Shown here one piece after another: positions 20,273 through 28,406 of a stretch of 64,000 nucleotides of DNA. The stretch is from Spirochaetota bacterium (GTDB lineage: Bacteria > Spirochaetota > Spirochaetia > Treponematales > UBA12059), in the NCBI GenBank assembly GCA_026398615.1, contig JAPLSN010000011.1, forward strand, positions 36,158-100,157, read 5' to 3'. Position 1 is the first letter of the stretch. Each line of letters begins with the position of its first letter. The position numbers and the translations under genes were made by a program. The notes under the pieces are model-generated. The model ran no database searches. It was not told the DNA's origin and was given only the letters and a program-made list of their open reading frames with translations.

Positions 20273-21220
20273 TCAGCGTTTACCCGCGTCGTAGATCTCT
20301 CCGGCGGCCTTCGGGCCGACCGATTTGCCGCTGAACACGATGAGCGCGACGATCGTGAGCACGTACGGAAGGACATAGAAGACGTCGGTCGGAACCGACG
20401 AGAGGAAGGGAATGTCCTTGGCGTAGTACGAGAGGGTCTGGGCGAACCCGAAAAAGAACCCGGCGCCCAGCACGCCCCACGGATTCCATTTCCCGAAGAT
20501 GAGCGAAGCGAGGGCGATGAAGCCCGTGCCATGCACCGAGCCGATTGTGTACTGGATGTCCTGGGTCAGCACCATCGTGGCGCCCGCGAGCCCCGCGAGG
20601 GCGCCCGAGGCTCCCACACCGATGTAGCGCATCCAGAAGACGTTGATGCCCATGGACGCCGCCGCCTGGGGATTCTCGCCGCAAGCCCGGAGCCTGAGGC
20701 CGAAGGGGGTCTTGTAGACGACGAACCAGGTGAACGCGACGAGGGCCAGGGCGATGTAGAAGGTCGGGTAGATCTCCGTGAAGACCGCCGGCCCGAGGAT
20801 CGGGATGCGGTTGAGCAGGGGCACCGTGACTTTCAGGACGCCGGTCTGGAAGGAACTCGTCCGCTGCTGGTTGAAGAAGATCTGGCAGAGGTAGACGGTA
20901 AGCCCGCCGGCCAGGATGTTGAGGGCCGTGCCCGACACGACCTGTTCGGATTTGAGGTTGATGCTGGCGAAAGCGTGGAGCATCGAAAATACGATGCCCG
21001 CGAGGATGCCGACGCCGAGCCCTATCCATCCCGCCAGGGGCGTGACGGGTTCGAGGACCACTATGATCGAAGCGGCCGCGAAACCGCCCACCATCATGAT
21101 GCCTTCGAGGCCGATGTTCACGATGCCGGAGCGTTCGCTGAACAGCCCGCCGAGCGCGGCGATGACGATCGGCGTGGTGCCCGCCAGGGCGATGGGAAAC
21201 ATCTGGACGAGGATGTTCAT
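20273..21220 (-). CDS. Nucleoside ABC transporter permease (NupQ/RnsD-like)
   Basis: 315 residues with eight to ten hydrophobic helices. It contains GLFSERSGIVNIGLEGIMM, the conserved region of the second permease in BMP-linked importers, and LRACGENPQAAASMGIN. The start codon overlaps the stop of the upstream permease (ATGA), showing translational coupling. It forms the membrane channel with its partner. Confidence 0.88.
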   Translation of the reverse strand: MNILVQMFPIALAGTTPIVIAALGGLFSERSGIVNIGLEGIMMVGGFAAASIIVVLEPVTPLAGWIGLGVGILAGIVFSMLHAFASINLKSEQVVSGTALNILAGGLTVYLCQIFFNQQRTSSFQTGVLKVTVPLLNRIPILGPAVFTEIYPTFYIALALVAFTWFVVYKTPFGLRLRACGENPQAAASMGINVFWMRYIGVGASGALAGLAGATMVLTQDIQYTIGSVHGTGFIALASLIFGKWNPWGVLGAGFFFGFAQTLSYYAKDIPFLSSVPTDVFYVLPYVLTIVALIVFSGKSVGPKAAGEIYDAGKR

Positions 21221-22308
21221 GCCTCGGCCTCCTTGGGGGGTTCTTTCCTCGTCCGCATGCGCTCCAGGATGTAGGTGATGCCGTGCTTCATCGCCACGAA
21301 CATGACGATGGATGCTTGGATGATGCCGGCGATCTCCTTCGGGATGCCCTGGGACTGCATGAGCGGCTGGGCCGCCTTGAGCATGCCGAATAGGAGGCCC
21401 GACAGGAAGATGCCCGGCGCGACGTTGCCGCCGACCAGCGCCACGGCGATGCCGTCGAAACCGTAGCCCTCCGCCATCGGAAGCGCGCGCCCGAAGTTGA
21501 AGGTACCCACCGTGATGATGGCGCCCGCGAGACCGGCGAAGGCGCCCGCCATGGTCATGGACAGCACGACGTTCCTGTTGACCTTCATGCCCGCGTATCT
21601 GGCCGCGTCCTTGTTGAAGCCCACGGCCCGGAGGCTGTAGCCGAACGTGGTCTTTTCGATCACGAACCAGTATACGATGAGGGCGATGATGACCGGCACG
21701 AAGCCCCAGTTGAGGCGCGATCCCCGCGTGAGCTGGGACAGCATCGGATCCTTGAGTAGGGCGGTGACGGGGAATTCGGCGGTCTTGACGCGGTCGGCGC
21801 TGTGGAACACGTCGAGGATGGCCCAGTTGTTCACGAAGAACGCCACGTAGTTCAGCATGATCGTCACGACCACTTCGTGCACGTTGAATTTCGCCTTGAG
21901 GTAGCCGGGGATGGCGCCCCAGAACCCGCCCGCGACCATCGCGCCGAGCAGCACGAGGACGACGTGGATCCCCGGGGGAGCCTTGACGCCCAGGGCGACG
22001 ATGGCTGCCGCGAGCGAACCCACCACGAACTGCCCCTCGGCGCCGATGTTGAAGAGGCCGGTCCTGAAGGCGAAACCGACCGATAGCCCGGTCAGGATGA
22101 TGGGCAGGGCCTGGATCACGAACTCGCCGATGTAGCGCGGGTTGAACTTGCCCGTCTTGATGATAACGCCGGACGCACCCTGGATCATCGCGCTGAACAT
22201 CGCGATCGGGTTCTTGCCGGTGAGGAGAATGATGACCGATCCGGTGAGGAACCCGAGGAGTACGGCAACGAGGGACACGACGAGGGCGTCCCGATTCCTG
22301 TTCGCCAT
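21217..22308 (-). CDS. Nucleoside ABC transporter permease (NupP/RnsC-like)
   Basis: 363 residues from ATG 22308, two bases after the ATPase stop. About ten hydrophobic segments; family stretches include GLSVGFAFRTGLFNIGAEGQ and LRAVGFNKDAARYAGM. Partner of the 315-residue permease; both belong to the BPD_transp_2 group used by nucleoside and sugar importers. Confidence 0.88.
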   Translation of the reverse strand: MANRNRDALVVSLVAVLLGFLTGSVIILLTGKNPIAMFSAMIQGASGVIIKTGKFNPRYIGEFVIQALPIILTGLSVGFAFRTGLFNIGAEGQFVVGSLAAAIVALGVKAPPGIHVVLVLLGAMVAGGFWGAIPGYLKAKFNVHEVVVTIMLNYVAFFVNNWAILDVFHSADRVKTAEFPVTALLKDPMLSQLTRGSRLNWGFVPVIIALIVYWFVIEKTTFGYSLRAVGFNKDAARYAGMKVNRNVVLSMTMAGAFAGLAGAIITVGTFNFGRALPMAEGYGFDGIAVALVGGNVAPGIFLSGLLFGMLKAAQPLMQSQGIPKEIAGIIQASIVMFVAMKHGITYILERMRTRKEPPKEAEA

Positions 22309-22310
22309 GC

Positions 22311-23831
22311 TTACACCGCCTTCCGGATCGAGCCCGACATCATGAGGCCGAGCTCGTTCTCGTCGGTTTCCGACGCGTTCACGAGACCGACGATCTCGCC
22401 GCCGTAGATGACCGCTATGCGGTCCGAGACGTCGAGCACCTCGTCCAGCTCCAGCGACAGGAGGAGGATCGCCTTGCCCTTGTCGCGCTCCGCGATGATG
22501 CGCGTATGGATGTACTCGATGGCGCCCACGTCGAGGCCGCGCGTCGGCTGGGCTACGATGAACACCTCGGGGGAAAGGTCGATCTCGCGCGCGACGATGG
22601 CCTTCTGCTGGTTCCCGCCGGACATGGAACGGGTCGGCGTCGCGGGGCCCTGGCCGCAGCGGACGTCGAATTCCGCGATGAGCCGGTTCGCGTTCGTCCT
22701 GATCGACTTGAAATCGAGCACGAAGCCCTGCGCGAAGGGTTTCCTGTTGTAGTTGTGCACGACGAGATTTTCGTCGAGCCTGAAATCCAGGACCAGGCCG
22801 TGCTTGTGGCGGTCCTCGGGGATGTGGCCAAGGCCGCAGGAAAAGCGTTCCTTGACGGAGACATGGGCGATATCCATCCCCTTGAGGAGGATCTTCCCGC
22901 TCTCGACCGGGGTCAGGCCCGTGATCGCCTGGACGAGCTCGGTCTGCCCGTTGCCGTCGATGCCGCACACGCCGAGAATCTCGCCGCGGCGGACCTCCAG
23001 TGAAAGGTTCTTCACGCCGAGGAGGCCTTTCGGGTTGCGGACGTTGAGGCATTCGATCCTGAGGAGGACATCCCCCGGCTCGGCTGGCTTTTTCTGGACA
23101 TGGAAGTTGACTTCGCGGCCGACCATCATCTCCGCCATCCTGGCTTCGGAGGTTTCCGCCACCGGGACCGTACCGATGTACTTGCCCCTGCGGAGCACCG
23201 TGCACTGGTCGGCGACTTCCTTGATTTCCTTGAGCTTGTGGGTGATGAGGAGGACCGTCTTCCCCTCCTGCACGAGCCGGCGCATGATGTGCATGAGCTC
23301 GTGTATCTCCTGCGGCGTGAGTACGGCCGTCGGTTCGTCGAAGATCAGGATTTCCGCGTCGCGGTACAGCATCTTGAGTATTTCGACGCGCTGCTGCATG
23401 CCCACCGAGATGTTCTCGATGATGGCTTCCGGGTCCACGTTGAGGCCGTAGAGTTCGGAGATCTTCCTGACCCGGGCGGCGGCGGACTTGCGGTCGATGA
23501 CGAGGCCCTTGCGGGGTTCGATCCCGAGGATGATGTTCTCGGTGACGGTGAAGTTGTGGACGAGCTGGAAGTGCTGGTGGACCATGCCGATCCCCAGCTC
23601 GTTCGCCACGTTCGGGTCGTGGATCGCGACTTCCTTCCCCCTGACCCTGATGATTCCGGAATCCGGCTGGTAGAGCCCGAACAGTATGCTCATGAGCGTG
23701 GACTTGCCCGCTCCGTTCTCCCCGAGGAGGGCGTGGATCGAGCCCTGCTCCACCTGGAGCGTGACGCGATCGTTGGCGCGAATGCCGGGGAAGTCCTTGA
23801 TGATGTCGATCATTTCGATGATATGCGGCAC
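22311..23831 (-). CDS. Nucleoside ABC transporter ATP-binding protein (two ABC domains)
   Basis: 506 residues. The first ABC domain (about 1-240) has Walker A GENGAGKST, signature SVGMQQR and Walker B ILIFDEPTAVL. The second (about 255-500) has a degenerate Walker A (GIDGNGQTE, no lysine), signature MSGGNQQK and Walker B VFIVAQPTRGLD in which Q replaces the usual E/D. This asymmetry is typical for RnsB/YufO and sugar-importer ATPases. First gene of the ATPase-permease-permease-BMP block. Confidence 0.92.
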   Translation of the reverse strand: MPHIIEMIDIIKDFPGIRANDRVTLQVEQGSIHALLGENGAGKSTLMSILFGLYQPDSGIIRVRGKEVAIHDPNVANELGIGMVHQHFQLVHNFTVTENIILGIEPRKGLVIDRKSAAARVRKISELYGLNVDPEAIIENISVGMQQRVEILKMLYRDAEILIFDEPTAVLTPQEIHELMHIMRRLVQEGKTVLLITHKLKEIKEVADQCTVLRRGKYIGTVPVAETSEARMAEMMVGREVNFHVQKKPAEPGDVLLRIECLNVRNPKGLLGVKNLSLEVRRGEILGVCGIDGNGQTELVQAITGLTPVESGKILLKGMDIAHVSVKERFSCGLGHIPEDRHKHGLVLDFRLDENLVVHNYNRKPFAQGFVLDFKSIRTNANRLIAEFDVRCGQGPATPTRSMSGGNQQKAIVAREIDLSPEVFIVAQPTRGLDVGAIEYIHTRIIAERDKGKAILLLSLELDEVLDVSDRIAVIYGGEIVGLVNASETDENELGLMMSGSIRKAV

Positions 23832-23914
23832 GCTTGTTCCCCCTGATGAGGTTTATCGGAAAACTATATCACAGGACGCGGTGCGGAGGAACTGTAAATC
23901 CTCCCATCGGGCGT

Positions 23915-23944
23915 GAAAAAAGGCCGCCCCCGGCGGGGACGGCC
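23915..23944 (-). terminator. Terminator after the second BMP gene
   Basis: On the minus strand GGCCGTCCCC pairs with GGGGCGGCC (one bulge) across GCCG and is followed by TTTTTT. It separates the BMP gene from the ABC operon, which therefore probably has its own promoter or depends on readthrough. Confidence 0.85.
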
Positions 23945-23968
23945 CTGTCTTCGATAGGATCGGGGAAA

Positions 23969-24982
23969 TTACTTCTTCGCGGGAATTTCGGACACGACGA
24001 GCTTGCCGGAAGCGATCTGCTTCTCGTAGTCGGCGATCTTGGCGATGATGTCCTTCGAAAGGTTGGGGTTCGTGGCGGGGATGCTGACGCCCTTGTTCTT
24101 CACGTTGAAGACCAGGACCTGGCCGCCGGGGAACTTGCCGGCCATCGTGAGGACGGCCACGTCGTGCGCGGCGACGTCGACGCGCTTCATCATGCTGGTG
24201 AGGACGGCGGACTTGGTGCCGTACACACCGTCGGCGTACTGATCCTTGTCGACGCCGATGGCCCAGCGGATGTCGCCCTTCTGGGAGCGTTCCTTGGCTT
24301 CCTTGATGACGCCGTTGCCGGTGCCGCCCGCGGCGTGGAAGATGATGTAAGCGCCCGCGTTGAACTGCTTCACGGCGAGGGCCTGGCCTTTGCCCGGGTT
24401 GCCGAAGTCGCCGGCATAGTCGACGAGGACGGTGATCTTGGGATCCACGGCCTTGACGCCCTGCTCGAAACCGGCCTGGAACTTCTCGATGAGCGGGAAC
24501 TGCATGCCGCCGACGAAGCCGACCATGTTCTTCTTGGCCTTCTTGGCCTGCATGCCGGCGGCGACGCCGACGAGGAAGGAACCCTCGTGCTCGGCGAAGA
24601 CGGCGCTGGCGACGTTCGGCTTGTTGACGACGGAGTCGATGATCAGGAGCTTCTGGGTGGGATACTGGTCCGCGACTTCGCCCATGGCCTTCTCGAAGAG
24701 GAAACCCGGGGCCACGATGAGGTCGAGACCTTCGTCGGCGAAGGTGCTGAGGTTCGGGACGTAGTCCGCTTCGGCGGTGGACTGGAGATACTTGACATCC
24801 GTGCCGACGACGAGCTTGTTCTCGGTGGCGAACCGCTTGATGCCTTCCCAGGTGCCCTGGTTGAAGGACTTGTCATCGATGCCGCCGACGTCGGTAACGA
24901 GGCCGACGCGGAAGGCCGGAGCCGCGAACACCGCGACGATGGCGGTCAGCGCGACGAGAGCGAAAACAATACGCTTCTTCAT
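23969..24982 (-). CDS. BMP/PnrA-family substrate-binding protein without a lipidation cysteine
   Basis: 337 residues from ATG 24982 (AGGAG seven bases upstream); a second ATG at 24988 is too close to the ribosome-binding site. The signal peptide (MKKRIVFALVALTAIVAVFA) ends AVFAAPAF with no cysteine, so cleavage by signal peptidase I is expected. The body carries GLVTDVGGIDDKSFNQ, FAEHEGSFLVGVAAGMQA and WAIGVDKDQYA, matching nucleoside-binding BMP proteins. A strong promoter and terminator make it a separate unit, probably highly expressed, that can feed the adjacent importer. Confidence 0.88.
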   Translation of the reverse strand: MKKRIVFALVALTAIVAVFAAPAFRVGLVTDVGGIDDKSFNQGTWEGIKRFATENKLVVGTDVKYLQSTAEADYVPNLSTFADEGLDLIVAPGFLFEKAMGEVADQYPTQKLLIIDSVVNKPNVASAVFAEHEGSFLVGVAAGMQAKKAKKNMVGFVGGMQFPLIEKFQAGFEQGVKAVDPKITVLVDYAGDFGNPGKGQALAVKQFNAGAYIIFHAAGGTGNGVIKEAKERSQKGDIRWAIGVDKDQYADGVYGTKSAVLTSMMKRVDVAAHDVAVLTMAGKFPGGQVLVFNVKNKGVSIPATNPNLSKDIIAKIADYEKQIASGKLVVSEIPAKK

Positions 24983-25021
24983 GTACATGCTCCTTTGACT
25001 TGAACAGATGTGCGAAATTAG

Positions 25022-25050
25022 ATGGTACGTCCATGCATCAATTATTTCAA
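25022..25050 (-). promoter_or_regulatory. Promoter of the second BMP gene
   Basis: On the minus strand TTGAAA (25050-25045), a 17-base spacer and TACCAT (25027-25022). Located 40 bases upstream of ATG 24982. Confidence 0.55.
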
Positions 25051-25059
25051 GTCCTTTTT

Positions 25060-25083
25060 CCGGTTTGAAGTCTACTTAACCGG
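25060..25083. promoter_or_regulatory. Operator-like dyad upstream of the BMP promoter
   Basis: CCGGTT-2-AAGT-2-ACTT-AACCGG forms an imperfect dyad just upstream of the -35 element. It could bind the adjacent DeoR-type regulator or another factor; no evidence beyond symmetry. Confidence 0.3.
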
Positions 25084-25209
25084 TAAAGCAACACCGGCCT
25101 TTATTAATAAGATCGTTGATTGCCAAAACCATCGACCATGCAGTTTTTCGATATTCCGGAAGCGGTGAGCGCCGGATTGAACTTTACCCATAGAAGGCGC
25201 CCGTAAGCA

Positions 25210-25986
25210 TCAGGCGATCCGGAGCGTGATGCCCAGGCCCCGTATGATCCCGGAATATTCGGCGGAAATGCCCGAATCGGTGATGATCTCGTCGAAAGTC
25301 GAGAGATCCGCAAAATAGTCGGAGCGAACCACCCCGAATTTCGAGGAATCGACCAGGAGGATCTTCATCATCGAGGACTGGATCGCCGCCATCTTGGTTT
25401 CCCGTTCGTAGGGGTTCATGCACGTGACGCCGAACTGCCGGCTCGCTCCCGCGGAGGATATGAAGGCTTTCGTCGCCCGGAAGCGCCTGATCATGTCGAG
25501 CCCCTCGGGGCTCTCGAACATGAGGGTGTTCCCATGGAAGATGCCGCCTGAGAACAGGGACGTGCAATTCTTCCGCCGGACCGTCTCCGAGAGGATGTTG
25601 AGCGACCAGCTGAGGACGGTGTAGTGCCGGTCGTCCGGCAGGCACTTGGCAAGGTACTCGGTGGTCGAGCCGGAATCGATGATCAGGGTATCGTCCGCCT
25701 CGATGAGCGAGGCCGCGAGCGACCCGATCGTCCGCTTCTGTTCCTGCCATTTCGCGCCCGCGGCGATGAGCGAATAATGGTTCTCCCCGGTTCGGATATC
25801 GTTCTTCGGGTGGAGGATGACGCTTCCGTGGAGGATCTTGACGAGTTCGTCGTCGACGAGCGGCACGAGATCCCGCCTGATCGTCATGTGGGAAACCTTC
25901 AACTCCCGCGACAGCTCCTGCACGCTCGAAGCCTTGTCGGTCTCGAGGATCCGCAGTATATAGCTCAAGCGCTCGGACCTGTTCAT
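25210..25986 (-). CDS. DeoR-family transcriptional regulator
   Basis: 258 residues from ATG 25986 with GGGGAAG upstream. The N-terminal winged helix reads RLSYILRILETDKASSVQELS and SHMTIRRDLVPL, the DeoR signature. The C-terminal effector domain has IIDSGSTTEYLAKCL, SGGIFHGNTLMF and ILLVDSSKFG, as in sugar-phosphate-sensing members. It is transcribed away from the microcompartment operon, with an operator-like dyad between them, and next to the BMP gene on its other side. A pentose phosphate such as deoxyribose-5-phosphate is the most likely inducer (inference). Confidence 0.88.
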   Translation of the reverse strand: MNRSERLSYILRILETDKASSVQELSRELKVSHMTIRRDLVPLVDDELVKILHGSVILHPKNDIRTGENHYSLIAAGAKWQEQKRTIGSLAASLIEADDTLIIDSGSTTEYLAKCLPDDRHYTVLSWSLNILSETVRRKNCTSLFSGGIFHGNTLMFESPEGLDMIRRFRATKAFISSAGASRQFGVTCMNPYERETKMAAIQSSMMKILLVDSSKFGVVRSDYFADLSTFDEIITDSGISAEYSGIIRGLGITLRIA

Positions 25987-26088
25987 CCATCTTCCCCGGT
26001 GCGGATGCCCGCTGGCTGGCAAATACGGTAGTGGAGTTCCGTCGATGCAGCTTGACAATATCCTGAATGGAAGGTAAAGACAACCCGA

Positions 26089-26110
26089 AAAAGTTATTAT
26101 TTTAACTTTT
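26089..26110. promoter_or_regulatory. Candidate DeoR operator between regulator and microcompartment operon
   Basis: A perfect dyad AAAAGTTA-6-TAACTTTT in an AT-rich patch, 15 bases upstream of the -35 of the microcompartment promoter and about 100 bases before the regulator's ATG. Confidence 0.45.
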
Positions 26111-26124
26111 ATTCAAAATTTTGC

Positions 26125-26153
26125 TTGACATTTAACATATCCATTCCTAAGAT
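26125..26153 (+). promoter_or_regulatory. Promoter of the microcompartment operon
   Basis: TTGACA (26125-26130), a 17-base spacer and TAAGAT (26148-26153). It predicts a leader of over 300 bases before the first shell gene. Confidence 0.65.
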
Positions 26154-26480
26154 GGACTGGAAAGCAGCTGGGCAGCTGCCCTGATCGAGGAGGGAATGCA
26201 TGAAAAGGCGACAATTCCCGAACCCGGAAACCTTGCCATGCAGTACACTGGATTCGAGCAGTGTGTTGAAACAGGCAATGGAGCCTGTTCAACACTACCT
26301 GGATTTCCGCGATTGTGCAGGAAACCGACAGGTTTTCGAGCAATTGCAGACTGCGTTTCACCCGCTCGGTATCCCCGTTTCCGGTCGATGAATGCCAAGG
26401 GCGGCGCCCCTGCGGGCACTCGGTATGGCGGGCGCCGGGGCGGACCGGCAGGGCGACAAGGGCTTGAAAGAGGAGGAATC
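26154..26480 (+). other. Long leader of the microcompartment operon
   Basis: No convincing gene. It contains a 13-bp hairpin (26263-26295: GTGTTG with a bulged A, AACAGGC, loop AATGGA, GCCTGTT, CAACAC). It also holds a 19-base word shared with 62629-62647 (26329-26347). A frame open from 26196 runs in phase into the first shell gene but has no ribosome-binding site and no family similarity, so it is taken as untranslated. Confidence 0.5.
26329..26347. repeat. Dispersed repeat, copy A
   Basis: CAGGTTTTCGAGCAATTGC is identical to 62629-62647. The preceding roughly 25 bases (CGCGATTG then a G-rich run and AACC) are also similar with the same spacing. The other copy lies among insertion-sequence remnants. 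Confidence 0.7.
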
Positions 26481-26780
26481 ATGGCTGAAGGAAAGGGCGC
26501 GCTCGGGATGATCGAAACGAAAGGATTCGCCGCCATGGTGGAAGCCGCGGACGCGATGGTGAAGGCGGCCAATGTCGACCTCGTCGGGTTCGAGAAGATC
26601 GGCGGCGGGTACGTCACGGCCATCGTGCGCGGCGACGTGGCCTCCTGCAGGGCGGCCGTCGACGCCGGCGTCAAGTCGGCGGAGAAGGTCGGCGAGGTGG
26701 TGTCGACCCACGTGATCCCGAGGCCGAATGGCGCGGTCGACGCGACGCTGCCGCTCGGCGGGTCCGGGGTGGAGGCATAG
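26481..26780 (+). CDS. Microcompartment shell protein BMC-H (PduA-like), copy 1
   Basis: 99 residues from ATG 26481, with AGGAGGAATC directly upstream. A single BMC domain: [39 protein letters not shown] and the C-terminal STHVIPRPN. Hexamers of this type tile the shell facets. The central pore loop reads KIGGG, where PduA has KIGSG, so the pore lacks the serine. First gene of the operon. It is about 85% identical to the second BMC-H gene. Confidence 0.95.
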   Translation: MAEGKGALGMIETKGFAAMVEAADAMVKAANVDLVGFEKIGGGYVTAIVRGDVASCRAAVDAGVKSAEKVGEVVSTHVIPRPNGAVDATLPLGGSGVEA

Positions 26781-26783
26781 GCC

Positions 26784-27425
26784 ATGGCGATAGATCTCAG
26801 GACATACGTATTCCTCGATTCGCTCCAGCTGCAGAACGCCTCGTTCATCGCGACGATCAGCAAGGGTTACTATCCGATCGGCATGCAGGCATGCTGCATC
26901 ATAGAGATCGCGCCCGGCATCGAGATCAACCGGCTGACGGACATCGCGCTCAAGGCGACCAACGTCACGCCGGGCCTGCAGATCGTCGAGCGGGCCTACG
27001 GCCTCCTCGAAGTGCATTCGGACAGCCAGGGCGATGCGCGCATGGCCGGCGAGGCTGTGCTGCGCGAGCTCGGCATGACCGAGGAGAACAGGCTCAAGCC
27101 GCGGGTCATGACGAGCCAGCTGATCAAGAACGTCACGGACCACCACGCGCAGCTGATCAACAAGGTCCGTCACGGGAACATGATCCTGCGGGGCGACACG
27201 CTCTACGTGCTCGAGGTCGAGCCGGCGGGGTACGCCTACTTCGCCTCCAACGAGGCCGAGAAAACCTCCGATGTCAACATCATCGAGGTACTGGGATTCG
27301 GCGCCTTCGGCCGCGTGTACATCGCGGGTGACGAGGCCGAGGTGATCGAGGCGAGGAAAGTGGTGGAAGCGAGGCTCGCGGACATCGGCGGCAGGGTCCT
27401 GGACACCAAGGCGGCGCGGATATAG
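26784..27425 (+). CDS. Microcompartment shell protein BMC-T (tandem BMC domains)
   Basis: 213 residues, twice the length of a BMC-H, starting three bases after the BMC-H stop. The N-terminal domain (about 1-100) begins LRTYVFLDSLQLQNASFIA and has IEIAPGIEINRLTDIALKA; the C-terminal domain (about 105-205) has INKVRHGNMILRGDTLYVLE and VLGFGAFGRVYIAG. This is the trimeric shell-protein type, which can form larger gated pores for bulky substrates or cofactors. Confidence 0.9.
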   Translation: MAIDLRTYVFLDSLQLQNASFIATISKGYYPIGMQACCIIEIAPGIEINRLTDIALKATNVTPGLQIVERAYGLLEVHSDSQGDARMAGEAVLRELGMTEENRLKPRVMTSQLIKNVTDHHAQLINKVRHGNMILRGDTLYVLEVEPAGYAYFASNEAEKTSDVNIIEVLGFGAFGRVYIAGDEAEVIEARKVVEARLADIGGRVLDTKAARI

Positions 27426-27486
27426 ACGCTGACCGGATCCGATGGACGATGTGCGGACCGGCAATGACCGACAAGGAGATGGCGAC

Positions 27487-27792
27487 ATGGCAGAAACGAA
27501 CGATGCGCTCGGGATGATCGAGACCAGGGGATTCGCCGGGATGGTGGAAGCCGCCGACGCGATGGTTAAGGCGGCCAAGGTCGACCTCATCGGGTTCGAG
27601 AAGATCGGCGGCGGGTACGTCACGGCGATCGTGCGCGGCGACGTGGCCGCGTGCCGCGCGGCGGTCGACGCCGGCGCCAGGTCGGCGGAGAAGGTCGGCG
27701 AGGTGGTGTCGACCCACGTGATCCCGAGACCGCATGAGGCGGTGGACGCGGTCCTCCCCCTGGGCAGGAAGCCCGCCGCGGCCAAGAAGTAG
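27487..27792 (+). CDS. Microcompartment shell protein BMC-H (PduA-like), copy 2
   Basis: 101 residues from ATG 27487 (AAGGAG nine bases upstream); an upstream in-frame ATG at 27442 is rejected because it adds non-family sequence. Nearly the same as copy 1 through the BMC domain, with the same KIGGG pore loop. It differs in a lysine/alanine C-terminal tail (PAAAKK). The two hexamers may mix in the facets. Confidence 0.95.
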   Translation: MAETNDALGMIETRGFAGMVEAADAMVKAAKVDLIGFEKIGGGYVTAIVRGDVAACRAAVDAGARSAEKVGEVVSTHVIPRPHEAVDAVLPLGRKPAAAKK

Positions 27793-27805
27793 CGAGGGAG
27801 CCCCG

Positions 27806-28108
27806 ATGGTACTCGCGCGGGTGAGGGGGACCGTGGTCTCCACGCACAAGCCCTCCAGCATGGAAGGCCTCAAGCTGCTCCTCCTCGAGAAGGTCGATCC
27901 CGTGACCATGAAGGGCAAGGGCGATTTCGTCGTGGGGGTCGACAGCGTCGGGGCCAATGCCGGGGAGATCGTGTTCTTCGTGACCGGGTCGAGCGCGCGG
28001 ATGACCGAGACGACGAAGGGAAAACCTTCGGACGCCACGATCATCGCGATCGTCGACGCGATAGAGAAGGACGGCGCCCTGACGTACGAGAAGGCCCGGC
28101 CCGAATGA
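27806..28108 (+). CDS. Microcompartment vertex protein BMC-P (EutN/CcmL family), 1
   Basis: 100 residues from ATG 27806 with GAGGGAG upstream. The OB-like family opens MVLARVRGTVVSTHKPSSM and continues LKLLLLEKVDP and DSVGANAGEIVFFVTGSSAR. Pentamers cap the shell vertices. Its last codon overlaps the next start (ATGA). Confidence 0.93.
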   Translation: MVLARVRGTVVSTHKPSSMEGLKLLLLEKVDPVTMKGKGDFVVGVDSVGANAGEIVFFVTGSSARMTETTKGKPSDATIIAIVDAIEKDGALTYEKARPE

Positions 28109-28395
28109 ACATGGCCCGTGTCCGCGGCACCGTCGTCGCGACCGCGCGGTCGGACGGCGTCGCGCATGCGCGCTTCCTGCTCGTCGAGGAATGCGACCAG
28201 AAGGGCGAAGGCAGGGGCGAATACCTCGTCGCGCTGGACATGGTGGGCGCGGAGAGGGGACATCTGGTCCTGCTCGCGCAGGGCAGCTCCTGCAGGTGGA
28301 CCCGGGAAACCGACGGGAAGCCCATGGACGCCCTCATCGTGGCGATCGTCGACCGGATGGACCAGGCCGGCGTGGATGTCTGGAAGCAGGATTGA
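28105..28395 (+). CDS. Microcompartment vertex protein BMC-P, 2
   Basis: 96 residues. MARVRGTVVATARSDGVAHA, then LLVEECDQKGEGRGEYLVAL and GAERGHLVLLAQGSSCR, place it in the EutN/CcmL family. Four-base overlap with the preceding gene. It is more diverged than its neighbour, so the pair is not a very recent duplication. Confidence 0.92.
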   Translation: MNMARVRGTVVATARSDGVAHARFLLVEECDQKGEGRGEYLVALDMVGAERGHLVLLAQGSSCRWTRETDGKPMDALIVAIVDRMDQAGVDVWKQD

Positions 28396-28406
28396 CGGGA
28401 GCGGGC

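Noticed and set aside
23832..23914. Riboswitch upstream of the nucleoside importer ATPase gene
   Set aside because: The interval is short and, apart from the BMP-gene terminator at its far end, no purine-type or other known aptamer pattern was visible.
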